Shown in pieces: positions 1 through 11,665 of a stretch of DNA of 64,000 nucleotides. Source of the DNA: Ursus arctos (Eukaryota > Chordata > Mammalia > Carnivora > Ursidae); NCBI RefSeq assembly GCF_023065955.2, contig NW_026622997.1:8480001-8544000 (forward strand), read 5' to 3'. Under the pieces are notes generated by a model. The model did not search any database and was not told the DNA's origin. It saw only the letters and a list, made by a program, of their open reading frames with translations. The position numbers were made by a program, and so were the translations under genes. Numbering within the stretch: position 1 is the stretch's first letter; every line of letters starts with the position of its first letter.

Positions 1-1517
1 CAGAAACGACAGGTGACTGCTTTTTAGCTGGGGGCACACTTTATCATTTGCTTCTCCGTCCTGGCTTCCCGGGTGACAGTCGAGCTGGCAATGTGGATCA
101 GCTTCCTTACGGTGCTGTCCTCCCTTCTCTGAGGAAAGGTATCCATGGGGCCACAAGCAGCACTGGCCTCTTCCCCAGCAGGGGCCTCAGCTGGTCAAAG
201 GCAGAGGGATTCAGGAAATGATGGATCCAGCTGAATGCTCTGAAACCCGCCAAACAGCAGCTACCTCCACCAACCAGAGCTCAGAGCGCAGCAAGTGCCC
301 CAACACCCCACACGCGCATCAAGGAGTCACCAGTCTCCAAGCAGCTCCCGGCAGCCTGGCTTTCCCTTCTCTCCGGGGCCCTGGACATCACCCTCCTCAA
401 TTGTTTTAAAAGTGCCTCCCATCAAATGATGGCTACCTTCAATGTGTTAGGAAAATATTTTTAAGAAAGACAAACCCCAAACAGCCACAGGGCAAATATG
501 AACTAAATCTTCATTTTAAAATTTCATGCGCACTGGGGTTTCTTCCTTCGGACTTCTCCGTTTCATAATGGGTGGAAAATTCAGACACCTATTACGAGAC
601 CCAAAATTATCAAAAATTCTTAAAACTTCTCAGTGCTGAAGGTGAAGCTGCAAACAGAATGTGCACGTGGGACACTGCGTTACTTTTCAGGGGCAGGTGG
701 CAAGAACCGAGCCCACGAAGGACCACCACCCCAAACAGACGGATTATACCCGTTGGGGTTCCTTCTCCCCTATCTGCTGTATTTTTCCTTTGTGACCCAA
801 TAGCTTTGGTTTTTAATGGTTGGTAAAGCTTCTCCGAATAGGAACTGTTTATAGTAAATAACAATTTTAAACCTTATTTTCAAAAATAGCTTAAATATGA
901 TAATCTAAATACTTTTGGCTTTTATGTTCCAAATATTGTGGATGGAACGATGATTCTGTGGGGACCTTGTCTGACTCCGTTTTCCAGTCTGACGTGGTAA
1001 TAACAAAAACTGTAGGCGGGCAAATGGTGATTTTGCAGAGTTGAACAGAAAACTTGCGCTTCTACTGGGTAGGAGACTGTCATTCCATAAATAGCCAGCA
1101 GGGGGTGCTAGCACTCCGCCGTACCCACCGGGTTCAGTCTGGTGAGGACAGAAGGGAACATGGTCCACCCGCACATTTTAATTGTTAGGAAGTAGACTCA
1201 GAAAGACTTCACAGCCTCTGGAAATTTCTCTAATTTCTGATAAGGCAGAGTCACTAATAGAACCTCCATTTGTAAAATTTCCCTCTAGCCAGTTTGTGAT
1301 GTGGAAATTTTAACCAGATTAGCCTCAAACAAGTAAAGATTTGAATCTGAAAGACTGATAACTCACGATTATATATAAATTTCAGTGTGCCAACTTAAGT
1401 ATATGTGGAGGCCAAAAATCTACCTAGAGCCGCCAGGGTGCCCTTTCTTTCTAAACAACTTTAGCATTGAAAATTAAGAAACCAAAATGTGATTCTGTCA
1501 TTTTCAAGATTAGCAGC

Positions 1518-1721
1518 TTTTTTTTTTTTTTTTTAGTTTTATTTATTTATTTGACAGAGAATGAGAGAGAGAACAAGCAGGGGGAGCGGCAGGCAGGGGG
1601 AGAAGGAGCAGCAGACTCCCTCCTGAGCAGGGAGCCCTATACGGGTCTTGATCCCAGCACCCTGGGATCATGACCTGAGCTGAAGGCAGATGCTTAACGT
1701 ACTGAGCCACCCAGGCGCCCC
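1518..1721 (-). mobile_element. SINEC (tRNA-Lys-derived carnivore SINE)
   Basis: The element is reversed: a poly-T run (1518-1534) and TTTATTTATTT lead, and the tRNA-related head ends in GAGCCACCCAGGCGCCCC. Flanks share a short direct repeat around GATTAGC, a probable target-site duplication. It is an older canonical form (GATCATGACCTGAGC). Confidence 0.93.
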
Positions 1722-2037
1722 CAGGATTAGCTTCTTTATGCAAACATAATCACCTGACTTATTCTTGGAACCCAAACTGAACATGCTGGAGTCAGCACAA
1801 AGACTTATCAGTGAAAGCAAACACAAACCAGTTTCCTAACCTCAGAAACCCTGGGTCCAAAGTCGCACATTTCAGTAAGTGGAGGCTTTGGGATGAACAC
1901 CTCTGGTAACTCCCAGGCTGGACTCTGGAGGTCGGAATCTAACCTGAGTGCCTTCTGCCATCGTTCCAGCAATAAAGACAAGGTGCTTCTTGGATCAATT
2001 GGTAAGGAAGAATGTCCTTTTCAAAGCACCTTAAGAA

Positions 2038-2955
2038 GTGCCCATTACCCCCAAGAACATGTCTCTTAGAGGAGACTCACACAGCAGAGCCCTAGGGAAA
2101 TTTTCTGTAAAGCGAACTTTCAAACTGAGTCCAATAATAAATTGCATTGAAAGATTTCCTTCTCCATTTAATAAATGTGTCCATCAGCACACCGGACAGC
2201 AAGGCTGCGGGCTCAGGCAGGTGAGGAATGCAGGGTCAGCCTGCGGGCAGAAGAGCTATTCTTTAAGGTGGTGCATAATGAGAGTTTTGGAAGCAAAATC
2301 TTTTAAATCTTCTAGGGAAATTTTCAATGCTGATTTCCCAAGTACCTGTTTTCTAAATAGGAGGCCGACATTCAAGAACTGGAGAGTAAGAAATGATGTG
2401 CTTGAGAGCGTAAGGGGGCTGGTTCTTCTGTCACACTTAAACATCCCAGTGGGAGTCCCAACTCCCGGGAAGTCCGTGGTTACTCCATTCTGGCAGGTCG
2501 CCCAGTTCCATGTGGGGGGTGTTGAGCAGCATTTCTGGAAGGACAGAATCCCTCTCTGCCCCTCGCCCCCCGCTGCTGGTGGTTCCGGCGGGTTCACCCT
2601 CCCTCCGGTCGGCTGCCCGCTTTGGCGATGCTCACACCGGGCTGTAAGAGGTGGGAGCTGCTGGGCACTAATTTCTCCTGTGCGTCTTTCCAAGAACGAA
2701 AAGCAGGGCAGAGAAAGGAGCAGGAGGTCACAGAAGAGGCAGAGAAGAAACAGCACTTCCCCGAGGATCCAAGAAGGGGCTGAGAGAAGAAGATCCTCCT
2801 TTCTCTGCTTCTTCCTGCGCCTGGGAGGTGCCCCCTTGAAAGATGTGTTCTTTCATCAGCAGGAGAGAATGAGTGCTGGACTCCGCCGTACCGGCTTCAC
2901 TGTGCCCTTCCCCAGCCCCCGCTTCCCTGAGCCTCTTCCTTATCGTCTCCGATAA
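2038..2955 (+). other. Long open frame in PXDC1 intron 1, probably not coding
   Basis: A 305-codon frame opens at an ATG at 2038 and closes near 2955, antisense to PXDC1. The conceptual protein resembles no family I know, has no evident domain, signal peptide or membrane segment, and includes a low-complexity basic stretch (KNEKQGRERSRRSQKRQRR). A 166-codon frame is also open on the opposite strand over 2256-2756, so the DNA is poor in stops on both strands. I see no promoter or poly-A context of its own. It is listed because its length is unusual for this base composition. Confidence 0.2.
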
Positions 2956-4084
2956 AAGCACAATTCTCTTACTGAAATTCCCACCTAATGCATTGCAGAA
3001 CCGCTCCCTCAGCTAGTCTGTCTTGGAACATCAACGGTACTTAGGGCACACCAGCCCCTGCTAGGCTTCCAAAACAGGAAGCACGCACTCACCCACGCAT
3101 CCTAAACTACCCCCTGGCTCCCACTCGGTGCCTGGCACCCTATCGCATGGTGGGGGTACCGGGGCTGGAAAGACAGAAGGGCAGGACCCCGGGCTCCCCA
3201 GGGCTTTCTTGCTAGCCTGGACAATGGACATGTGGCAAACACTGGCCACAAACACTGGCCACAAAGAGCAGGGTGTCACCTGGGGGGGCCAGGAAGACTC
3301 GCAGCAGGGGACTACTCTCGCCAGGGTCAGAGATCTGAAGGGTGAGCAGATAGAGAGGGCCAAGGGGGGAGGAGAAGAACAGGGAGTGGGGTCAGGAAGT
3401 GTGGAGGCCCTAAGGAGGCCAGATGGCGAGGACTACGAGCCCCGACAAACTGCATTAAGGGGTTTACCCACAGAGGGCACTGGGGAGCCATGGCTTCCCA
3501 CGTAGGTTCTGGTCCCAAGAACTCTACCCACTTGGCAGCTGCATTTCTTACAGTAATATATACACCTGCCCTAGGATTCCACAGTAATCTCTGCCTTGTG
3601 AAATTGTACCCTGGAGCACAGTCCCCAAGCCTGACCCGCACGCAGCACCACATTCTAGTTTCTGGATTGGCAAAGCCACAGGCCTGGTCTGCAGGGGTCC
3701 CACTGAGGTAAATAATGGCAGTGACCCCCTTTGTGGGCGCTCTCTTTAGCCTGGGCGGGAGCTTTCACCATCCCTGCCTCCTAGGGACCTGAGGATGGAG
3801 GATGGACGGCCGCCTGGGGAGAGGATGCGGTCAGGAGCAGCAGGTGGGGGGCTGGACCCACGCTCGCCCATCTGGACAACTCTCGGTGAGGATGCTGTGT
3901 GTCCGAGAGCAAAGGGCAGAAGCTCCAGGGACCCATGGTCCTGAGTCCAAAGCCGGCAGTTCTCAGGTCTCAGGTGTCCGGGCGGTTCTGGGTACTTTGC
4001 AGCTGTCAGTGCTTGGGCCCTCCAGCAGCCTTGCCTGAGATATCATCACGGGATTTCATCAATCAGGCTCCCGGGGCTTGGGAA

Positions 4085-4190
4085 CTAAGTGACTGCCTGA
4101 AGTCACTGCACGAGGAGCAGGGGACAGAGCCGGCCTCTGAATCCTCACCTGTCTGCCTCCAAAGCCCACGCCTTCAACCACTCAGCCTGA
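4085..4190 (-). mobile_element. MIR fragment
   Basis: Phrases such as GACAGAGCCGGCCTCTGAATCC and CACGCCTTCAACCACTC match the reversed 5' half of MIR. The fragment is short and diverged. Confidence 0.65.
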
Positions 4191-5797
4191 CCCTCTCTCA
4201 CGGCGACCATGCAATATCCCCAGGGGTGTCACTACAACCCTGACCCCTCCCACCTGGACCCTGTGTCCCCAGGTAGGTCCCCAATCTTGCAGGGCCTGGG
4301 GGATTTTCTCCCGCAGGAAGCAGGATGGGTTTCTGCTGGGATGAAGATACTCTATGTAGAAGCTTTAATCACATGTTATTCCTTCCCTCCTCCCTCTCTA
4401 CCCTCTGTCCAATTACTGCTCATCAGATTTTTCCTGCTGATTCTAAGCTAAGTATCAGCAAAGGGTGATTACGATGTTTTGTTCTTAAAACAAATATGAA
4501 AGCTTGCCAGTATAAATTAGCCACAGAGCTAAGTGGCTCCGTTCACAGTCATGACTCAATTTCAGGGGCGGGGTGAGGAGGGCGGACAGGAGGTCTCTGT
4601 TTGGAGAACCACATCACCCAGCACGTGGGTCTGTGCTGGGGCGAGACACACCTGAAGGGAGGCCAGTCTGGCCAGCAAAGAACGGCGCACAGGCCCCTCT
4701 GCCTCTGCTTGGCCCCTGCCCCACCGCTCAAGGACAGCATGCAGATCAGGTGGCCCTGGGGAGCTTCTCAGGCCTGTTCCTGGACATGGGGACCATTTTT
4801 TAGTGATGACAATCAAAAGTGTCCAGGGGATGCCTAGTGTCACCCAAGAAAGTAAAAGTGAACACGAATACCAACAAAAAGCAATTTCAGCGGGTCAGCA
4901 ACACCAACCACTGGCCCAGACGCGCTCCTCAGGTTACTGTCTCTGCACTCCCTCCCCAGGATGGCAGGGGGGGCCCCATGGCCTCGATGTCTGCTAGCGA
5001 GGCCACACGGGTCAAATGCATGTGGGGCTCAGACTCACTACCAGCCTGTCCTCCCTCTCCCCAGTCCTTCCCCACTCCCGTGCTGAGCTTTGCTGAGAAC
5101 TGGCCAACTGATCAAATCCCCATTATTTCACTAACTTGGCAAGGCCCCGTCACCTTCCACTGGCATTGGAATCTACCCTGTCCTTGATTCTTCATCACGC
5201 AGGAACATCTTTCGCCTTTTGGAAAAGCGTTTGTAGAAACAGACAGCAGAGACACATGAGGCCCAGACTTGTTTTAGAAGGAACGAGGACCCGTGTCCCT
5301 GCGGGCCAGCCCGAGGGCAGTCAGGAAGCCACCAGGAGGCTCAAGGGGCGGTCTGCTCTCGAGAAGCAGGCCAAATTTCTCCTTGGGAATTTGGTGGAAA
5401 GCAACCATGACCTAGAAGCAAGCCACCTAACCACCTATGTGAGTTTCTGGCACGTTCCTTTTCTAGCTGAGAGGTGAAGTCGGGTCACCTGGGGCCCCCG
5501 ACACAGTCTGAGATCTGATGGGATGAGATCACAAGTCCCAGAACCATTTCAGCCAAGTGGCCATGAGGGCCCTGGAGCCCCGGGAAAGGAAATTGCCACG
5601 AAGCCCGCTACACATTTGGGGGAGAGAGATAAAACAGAAGGCAGAGAGAGGAGAGCGGGCTGCGTGGGGGCGGCGGACATGGACATGCCGGCGTGGGACC
5701 AGGACGGCGTGCTGCCCCGGGGCCTGGGAAAAGTGCACGCACCACACATTGAGCAGAGCTGCAAGAATACATTTGTGAATCAAAAAAAATACCCCCA

Positions 5798-5994
5798 GGG
5801 GCGCCTGGGTGGCACAGCGGTTAAGCGTCTGCCTTCGGCTCAGGGGGTGATCCCGGCGTTATGGGATCGAGCCCCGCATCGGGCTCCTCCGCTATGAGCC
5901 TGCTTCTTCCTCTCCCACTCCCCCTGCTTGTGTTCCCTCTCTCGCTGGCTGTCTCTATCTCTGTCAAATAAATAAATAAAATCTTAAAAAAAAA
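5798..5994 (+). mobile_element. SINEC, GGCACAGCGGTTAAGCG form
   Basis: Full-length: the head begins GGGGCGCCTGGGTGGCACAG, then tRNA-like boxes, a CT-rich body with CTCGCTGGCTGTCTCT, AATAAATAAATAAA and an A tail. Flanking copies of AATACCCCC(A) are a target-site duplication. The variant is typical of bear and pinniped genomes (from memory). Confidence 0.95.
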
Positions 5995-6689
5995 GAATAC
6001 CCCCAAATCCCCGTGAGAAGTGAAAGCTGCCCCTGCCCGAAGGGGCAGGATGCTGCAAAGTGAAGCAACACAAGGGCCCCAGCTGGGGGGGGGGGGGGAG
6101 GGGTGTGGGAGGCAAAGGGCAGGGCCCCGCTCAGTAACCACCAGGCTGCAGGGGCCCCTCAGGCCGCAGAGCTGGGCTTGCTGCCTCTGGTCTGCTGCCC
6201 GCCGGGGACCGTGTGGCCTCTGATCTCGTTCCTGCCACCTTCACTAAGCGAGTAGGCTCGGTGGCTCTGCAGTTGCTCCCCTCCCTCAGCTGGCGTTCTC
6301 CCCTCTAGTTTCGGGAGAGGAGCAGAGCTTCTCCCCTGCAGTCCATGTGAGCAATACTGGGCAGGCTCAGGGCCTGGGAGCGCAGGCTGGGCTGTGGGAA
6401 CCTGGCAACTGTGTCTGCGTCGGGCCCTTTCTCATTCTCTCCTGGATGCCCTAACTCCGGTCCTCGGAATCTCACACCTAAGACCCGACCGTCTTCGTCT
6501 ATGCAGGTAGCTTAATGTCCTCGGTGACAAAGGTGAACACGGACCTGGACGCTAGCACCACACCCAGGCCCTCAGTAACCGGCCTTATTCAGAGAAAACA
6601 CTAAAATACCGCATTGAAGCTGGGCCCCTCCCCCACCTCCCCTCCCCCAGCCCTCCCAGTGAATGGCAAGGTCCACTCCTCAGGCTGAA

Positions 6690-7392
6690 AGCTGTAGTAG
6701 GGACCCTCCTCTACTCCCACATGTGCTCTCTCAGGTTATCTCCTGCCTCTCCCTGCCGGACACCTCAGTGTTTGACCATTTCTCACACCTGCTCTGCTGC
6801 ACTTGGCTCCACAGCCTAGCACCTGTCCCCCATCTCCCTGCCTCCCCCGTGCTCCCCACCAGTCTTTCTCAGCACAGCAGCCAGAGTGCACTCAGCTATG
6901 CCCACTCCCTCCTCCCTGATCACTGACTCTCCACATCCTTCTCCTCGCTCCAGCCATGACGACCTCCTCCTCCTCACTCCTGGAAGCCGCCAGTCCTATG
7001 CTGGCCTCAGGGCCTTTGCACTTGCTCTTACCTCTGCCTGGAATGCTTGCTTCCCTAGATACTGACAAAGTGGCTTGCTCCCTCCCTTCCTTCAGGTCTG
7101 GACTCAAAGGTCACTTCGTTTGAGACTTTCTGGGGAACCTTATCTGAGAGTCCTCCCCCTAGAAGTCATAGCCCCTTTCCTTGCTTACTTTTTTCCTTCT
7201 GAATATTTATCACTATCTAATATATTATTTATTTATCTTTGTTTATTGTTGGATTTCTCCCAACCACAATATGAGAATCACGAGGGCAGGAATTGTTTTG
7301 GGTCTCTTTTGATCACTGCTGTGTCTCCACCACCTAGAATGATGGCTGGCACATAGCGGGCATTCAGCAGATACTCACTGCAAGAATGAATG
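6690..7392 (+). mobile_element. L2 LINE, 3' end
   Basis: The order of phrases matches an L2 3' region: GGCCTCAGGGCCTTTGCACTT and CTGCCTGGAATGC near 7005-7050, then GAGGGCAGGAATTGTTTTG and GGCTGGCACATAGCGGGC before the GAATGAATG end near 7390. It is ancient and diverged, and no coding frame survives. Its left edge is uncertain. Confidence 0.85.
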
Positions 7393-9184
7393 TGAAACCA
7401 AAATGTTGGATCTCACGGTAATCAAGAATCAAAGATCACCTGACTACTTTGGAAATAGAATCTCTTGCTGGAGTGGTGACCAGGATGGCTCAGAATTCAC
7501 AAGGCCTGAAATCGGTGCTTTAAAAAAAAAAAAAAAAATCAAAATAGTCAAAGAGCCCCAAACAGTCAATCAAAGATTCTGCATGTTTATGTTTTAACGT
7601 GTAAACCTTTTCAGATGTAAGAGATGGAAAAGGAGGGAGACCCTGACCAGGGTCAGGAAACCCAGAACCACGCAATGTATTATGCAGAGAGAATTCAGGT
7701 TCAAGACTCAGCCCCACTGGTGTAGGGTGTAGGAAAACCAAAAGGAACTCCTTGATCACCCAGAGATAATATCCACAGGAAGCAGCCATCTCCATCTCCT
7801 CGGGCTGGGCCACCAGAAAGGATGGGTGGGTACCTCAGATCCAGAGGAAGAAGACGGTGAGGTGGGAAGCCAAGATTCCAAGGAAAAAGGACGGAGGACA
7901 GCAGCAGGACAAGTCCCGAGGTCAGCCCTGCCCAAGAGAAGGCCAGGAAAGTAAGTGGGCGAGCGAGGTCCCTGCACGCGTGCAGGGCCTGAAATATCTT
8001 TACATGTGCACCAGGTGAAACATTCAAGGCCACGGACCGTCCTGGAGCCTAACACCACAGTGTGGGTGCAAAAGGGAGAGAAAAGCACATTCTCTCCACA
8101 TAAACATTCTCCCCCACTGCAAGACTTGAGGGACTAAGAAAAAGGCTCAGCATCCTTTTAATTGCATGCAGATTCAAAAATGCAAGTGGGGGCCAAGGCT
8201 TTCACACCCCATGAGGGCGTTCAGTCAGACATTTATAAGAGCTACCAGCCTGCTGCCAGCATGAGCTCCGAACCCCAGATCTGCTCACAAAGCTTGTTAA
8301 TAAGTAGAGAGCACAAATCTAACCCAGCCCAGAAGTATTTTGATAAATTTCAAGCGCGGGAATCTGATGGGGAACTATACTGGGGAAGCCGGACATTCCC
8401 CATACAACGCACGCGTCCGGTTGCCTTTTGTATTTACAGTTTGTATATCCAGACAATCTTTTTATGCAAATAATAAATCTGCATGGAAATCAGGTAGAAT
8501 CTTCTCTTACATTACTATTACATATTTGATTCAGTGAACAATTTCCCTGGACTTAAAAGACTCTAAGAAAGGAAAAGGGTTCCCCTTTTCCTGTCCCCAA
8601 CTCAAGGGATGCCCGGGGGCAGCATCGGCTTGCCTCCGTGCAGAGAATCAAGGACCGGGACAAAGAATTAAGGTCACCCCTTCCTCTGGTCCCAGGTCCC
8701 CATCTCCTCCCCTCCAGGGGGTGCTGGCCCGGGCCTCACAGAGGTCTCCGCGGAATAGCACTCCGGCCCAGGCAAAGGGGGCCAACAGTTCCAGTACCAG
8801 GCCCTTTCCACCCAATCGCTGGTCCTCATCCTAAGCACCTCCACCACCCCCGGCAGCACGGCTAACACCCAGAACTCCTTTCTCCCCCCTTCAGATACTT
8901 GAGCAGCTCTCCTATTCCCCTGAACCTTCTTTTGTCCCTGGTAATCCCCCTCTTCCTAAACCTTTCTTCAGAGACACTGTGTGTCTACACTTCAGGAATC
9001 CAGAACTGACCCAGCACAACTAGCATGAGCATAGGCGGACTGGAGCCAGGGTGTGTGCAAGGCAGGTCCAGTGTCTCACACTCACCACCCTTCTGCTCCA
9101 GGCAAGTTGTTTTCACTACCAGATCCCAGGGCCTCCCCACTGGCCTCAACCCTTGCCAGCAGCAGCCGATGCTGAGGGTAACAA

Positions 9185-9305
9185 GAACAGCTAGTGTGTA
9201 CGAGGGCTTACTATACGAGACACTATACTGTGCATTTTAATCCTCACCAAAGGAAAAAAAAAAGTAGGACTAGTACTATGTTACAGGGGAGGAGCCCAAG
9301 TCCAG
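9185..9305 (-). mobile_element. MIR fragment
   Basis: GCTTACTATACGAGACACTATACTGTGCATTTTAATCCTCACC followed by a TTACAGGGGAGGAG stretch follows the reversed MIR 3' half in order. It is interrupted by a short A-run. Confidence 0.6.
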
Positions 9306-10935
9306 CCCATCTGCCTGTCTGCGGTCCCAGCTGAGCTGTGCCACCTGACCGGAGCAAGGCCTGGCAAGGACAGGGGAGGGCATGTGCCCTGGCCAGCTCT
9401 CAGGGGCTCTAATTTGTTAACGGCCAACCTTGTTCCAGCAAGGATGGAAGTCCCTGGATAAACTGTTGCAAGCTTTCTTGATTTGGGCATTTATTAGTTT
9501 AAAAAAAAAATACAACATACACACCCAAATAGCAAATCCAAGGAAAACTGCTCCCATGCTTGAAATAACACTCAACTATGTCCAGAATGGCAATGAATAC
9601 GAGAATCTGGGGAGCGAGGAGAAGCGTGAAAGGCAGGCCATCTCACTCAGGGCCCTCAGACTTGCAGGCTTTGGGAGCCTTTCCGAACGATGTGTCCGCC
9701 AGAGGATGTGTCATGAGAACTGAGCTAATTATCCACATAATTCACACATTGGGGCGGGGATCAGCAGGGGGAAGTAGAGGTTATCTCAAGACCTCAGGCA
9801 GACCAGCAGCTAAGGAGACTTGTTTGGGCCACTCTCAGCTTCAGTAAATGTTCCCCAAAGGTGCCCCCAGGTCTGTTTAGAAGATTGTGGAAAGGAAGGC
9901 CTCTGGGTGAAGTGTGACCATTCTCAGAGCTGGGGGTGGTCACAATGCTGGAGTTGGGGAAGGACTGCTCAGAGCCCTACAGACTTTCCTGGCCCCTTCT
10001 CCGCAAGCCTTCTCCTACCCACCTACCCCCTTCTGGCCTCCACTTCAGCCTCTCTCACGAGCTTCCTTCCCTCTTCCGGCCGCCTCTCCGACTGGCCTCC
10101 AAAGTGCAGCCGGTGGGATGGGCGTCAGCCTGGCAGGAGGAAATGGGAAGCCACAGCAGTTCTCTGAGAACTCGAATCCCTAGGAGCCAAGGCAGTCACA
10201 CGGCCCCGGGAGGAGGCAGGCCGCAGTTAATCAAACCCGAATGCGCCCCACCCCTGGGGTGGGGACCTGGGCTCTCTCCCCACAGTCGGCAGCAGGGAGG
10301 CCCCTCCGGACGAGTGACAGAAGGCTGCGTGGCACCTCGTACTCAGGCTGCTCTGTCACGGGAGAAGACCAGAGGCGCGGCCCCTTCCAGTGGAGCACTC
10401 CGAGGGGGGCGGCTGCCAGACACAACGCGACCCCAATAGGACGCTGTTGTTAACTCTTTCCAAACATTTCACCAGCCCTCTCCTGTCGCTTTCGGGGCGG
10501 GGCGGGGGTCACAGCCAGCCCCCGCCCCCCCCCCCCCGAGGGTGAGGAGGAAGGCAGGCCGCCACTCCGGAGCAGGGGCTGGGTTGAGAGGCCTGGGGGT
10601 CACCCCGACACTGGCCGCTGTACTGGTACTGGTCAGTGACTCGTCCTTGGGGACAGTCGGGGTGCCCGTCTTGCCGATCTCCGCCTGGAGGGCCTCAGGG
10701 CTCCAAGAGCTGGCTCCTCGTCCTCCTACCACTGCCGCCCTGGGCGCCCTTTATTTGGGGGCGCAAGATCTAAGTGTCCCCTGTCCCGGGCCAGGGACGG
10801 AGGGGAAAGCCGCAATCTCGGCTTCAGTAACTTCCCCTCCTGCCTTCACTGCACTGTAAAATTACCTTGCAACCACATCTCCCCCTAACATTCCATCCGA
10901 GGCGCCCCCCCGCCCCACCCCGGTGCCCGCGGCCC

Positions 10936-10944
10936 CCGAACCTT
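10936..10944 (-). promoter_or_regulatory. PXDC1: Splice donor of PXDC1 exon 1
   Basis: On the minus strand the exon ends AAG at 10944-10942 and the intron begins GTTCGG at 10941. AAG|GT agrees with the mammalian donor consensus on the exon side, while the intronic side is weak (no A at +3, no AGT). The position matches the known end of homology, just after LRQG in PXDC1. The phase-1 split Gly codon is consistent with the family protein continuing in the next exon. Confidence 0.85.
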
Positions 10945-11197
10945 GCCGCAGCGGCGCGCGCGCTAGCTCCGGCCGGTCCTCGGGGAAGGCGTCGCGGAGG
11001 CGCTGCCACAGGCGGCCGAGGTCCGCGAAGCTGCGGTGCAGGTACAGCACGCTGCGGTCCGACCACTCGGTGCGGATCTCGAAGAACTCCTCCTCGTCGC
11101 CGCGCCTGCTGACGATGAGCCTGCGGATGCCGTTCACCCAGCAGCCGCGCACGAACATGTTCACGAGCGAGGTGCCCTCAAACACCGCCGACGCCAT
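10942..11197 (-). CDS. PXDC1: PXDC1, first coding exon (N-terminal part of PX domain)
   Basis: The minus strand encodes 85 residues plus the first base of codon 86, beginning [15 protein letters not shown] and ending [16 protein letters not shown] recognise this as the N-terminus of PX domain-containing protein 1, a protein of about 231 residues in human. The exon covers roughly the first two thirds of the PX fold: a first strand region ([18 protein letters not shown]), an acidic patch ([13 protein letters not shown]) and the start of the helix after [19 protein letters not shown] domains commonly bind phosphoinositides on membranes; the role of PXDC1 itself is poorly defined, so I assign none. 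The start was chosen for family agreement and a strong context (G at -3, G at +4). The reading frame stays open upstream with no ATG until 12235, beyond the predicted TATA box. The exon ends at CAAG followed by GT, splitting a Gly codon (phase 1). No frameshift or stop is present. Identity is near certain; exact substitutions relative to other mammals were not computed. Confidence 0.96.
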
Positions 11198-11213
11198 GCC
11201 GCGGGCCGCGCAT
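11178..11213 (-). promoter_or_regulatory. Upstream ORF overlapping the PXDC1 start codon
   Basis: An ATG at 11213 (minus strand) lies 16 nt before the PXDC1 start and is in a different frame. It has G at -3 but C at +4, a moderate initiation context. It encodes 11 residues ([11 protein letters not shown]) and stops at TGA ending at 11178, 20 nt inside the PXDC1 coding sequence. Overlapping uORFs usually lower translation of the main frame, because ribosomes that use them terminate past the real start. That effect is inferred here; the ATG, frame and stop are read directly. Confidence 0.75.
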
Positions 11214-11640
11214 GCCCCCGCCTCCGGGGGCGCCTTCGGCCCCCGCCCGCCCGCCCGCCGGGCCGGGGTCTGCCTGAGGTCTGCCCGGAGCCGGGATCGC
11301 GCTGGGATCTGTCCAGGGCCGGGGTGCGTCCGAGCTCTCCGGGGCCGGGATCGGGCCGCCGCCGTGTGCCTGCGGTCTGCCCGGGAACGGGGTCTCTCCG
11401 GGGTCAGGGTCCGTCCGAGGTCTGTCGGGAGCCGGGAGCCGGGAGCCGGCCAGGGTCTGCCTGTGGTCTGCCCGGAGCCGGGATCCGGCCGGAGTCCGCC
11501 TAGAGCCGGGGTCCGTCCGAGGTCTGAGGGAGCCGGGGTCCGTCTGGCGGCTGTCAAGGGCCGGAGTCCGTCGTAACCCGGGTCTGTCCGGGGTCCGCCC
11601 CCGGCCTCCGCGCGCACTCGCGGCGAAGCGCGGCGACAAG
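11198..11640 (-). other. PXDC1: PXDC1 predicted 5' UTR
   Basis: This is the stretch between the PXDC1 ATG and the start site expected about 25-30 nt downstream of the TATA box at 11666-11672. It is very GC-rich and is mostly made of the degenerate minisatellite at 11262-11600. It carries one ATG, the uORF start at 11213. The PXDC1 frame has no stop anywhere in it. The true 5' end needs cap-site data; CpG-island promoters often start at several positions. Confidence 0.6.
11262..11600. repeat. GC-rich minisatellite in the PXDC1 5' UTR
   Basis: Read on the plus strand, blocks of about 20-35 bp recur with the pattern GCCCGGAGCCGGGATC, a variable GC stretch, then GTCCGAGGTCTG or a close variant. 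GAGGTCT, CGGTCT and TGGTCT endings recur many times, and GGGAGCC is repeated three times in tandem near 11437-11455. The units are degenerate, so this is an imperfect tandem array. In this position it would be transcribed as leader RNA of PXDC1. Confidence 0.8.
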
Positions 11641-11665
11641 TCGGTCGGGCCCGGCCGAGCTGCGT

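Larger units (their letters stand above)
1..10941 (-). other. PXDC1: PXDC1 intron 1 (left part, runs off the window)
   Basis: This is the sequence downstream of the exon 1 donor in the direction of transcription. I looked on the minus strand for the next parts of PXDC1 (the region with IKEAHD and EKLLK, and the C-terminus ending ETDIWD) and saw none. The interval holds two SINEs, an L2 3' end, MIR fragments and a long ORF at 2038-2955 that I do not accept as a gene. Stretches 1-1517, 1722-4080, 4190-5797, 5995-6660, 7400-9185 and 9305-10860 show nothing else I can name. Confidence 0.7.

Noticed and set aside
1518..1721. tRNA gene signal within SINEs (here and in all other copies)
   Set aside because: The A and B box-like sequences belong to the tRNA-derived SINE head; no intact cloverleaf gene was recognised.
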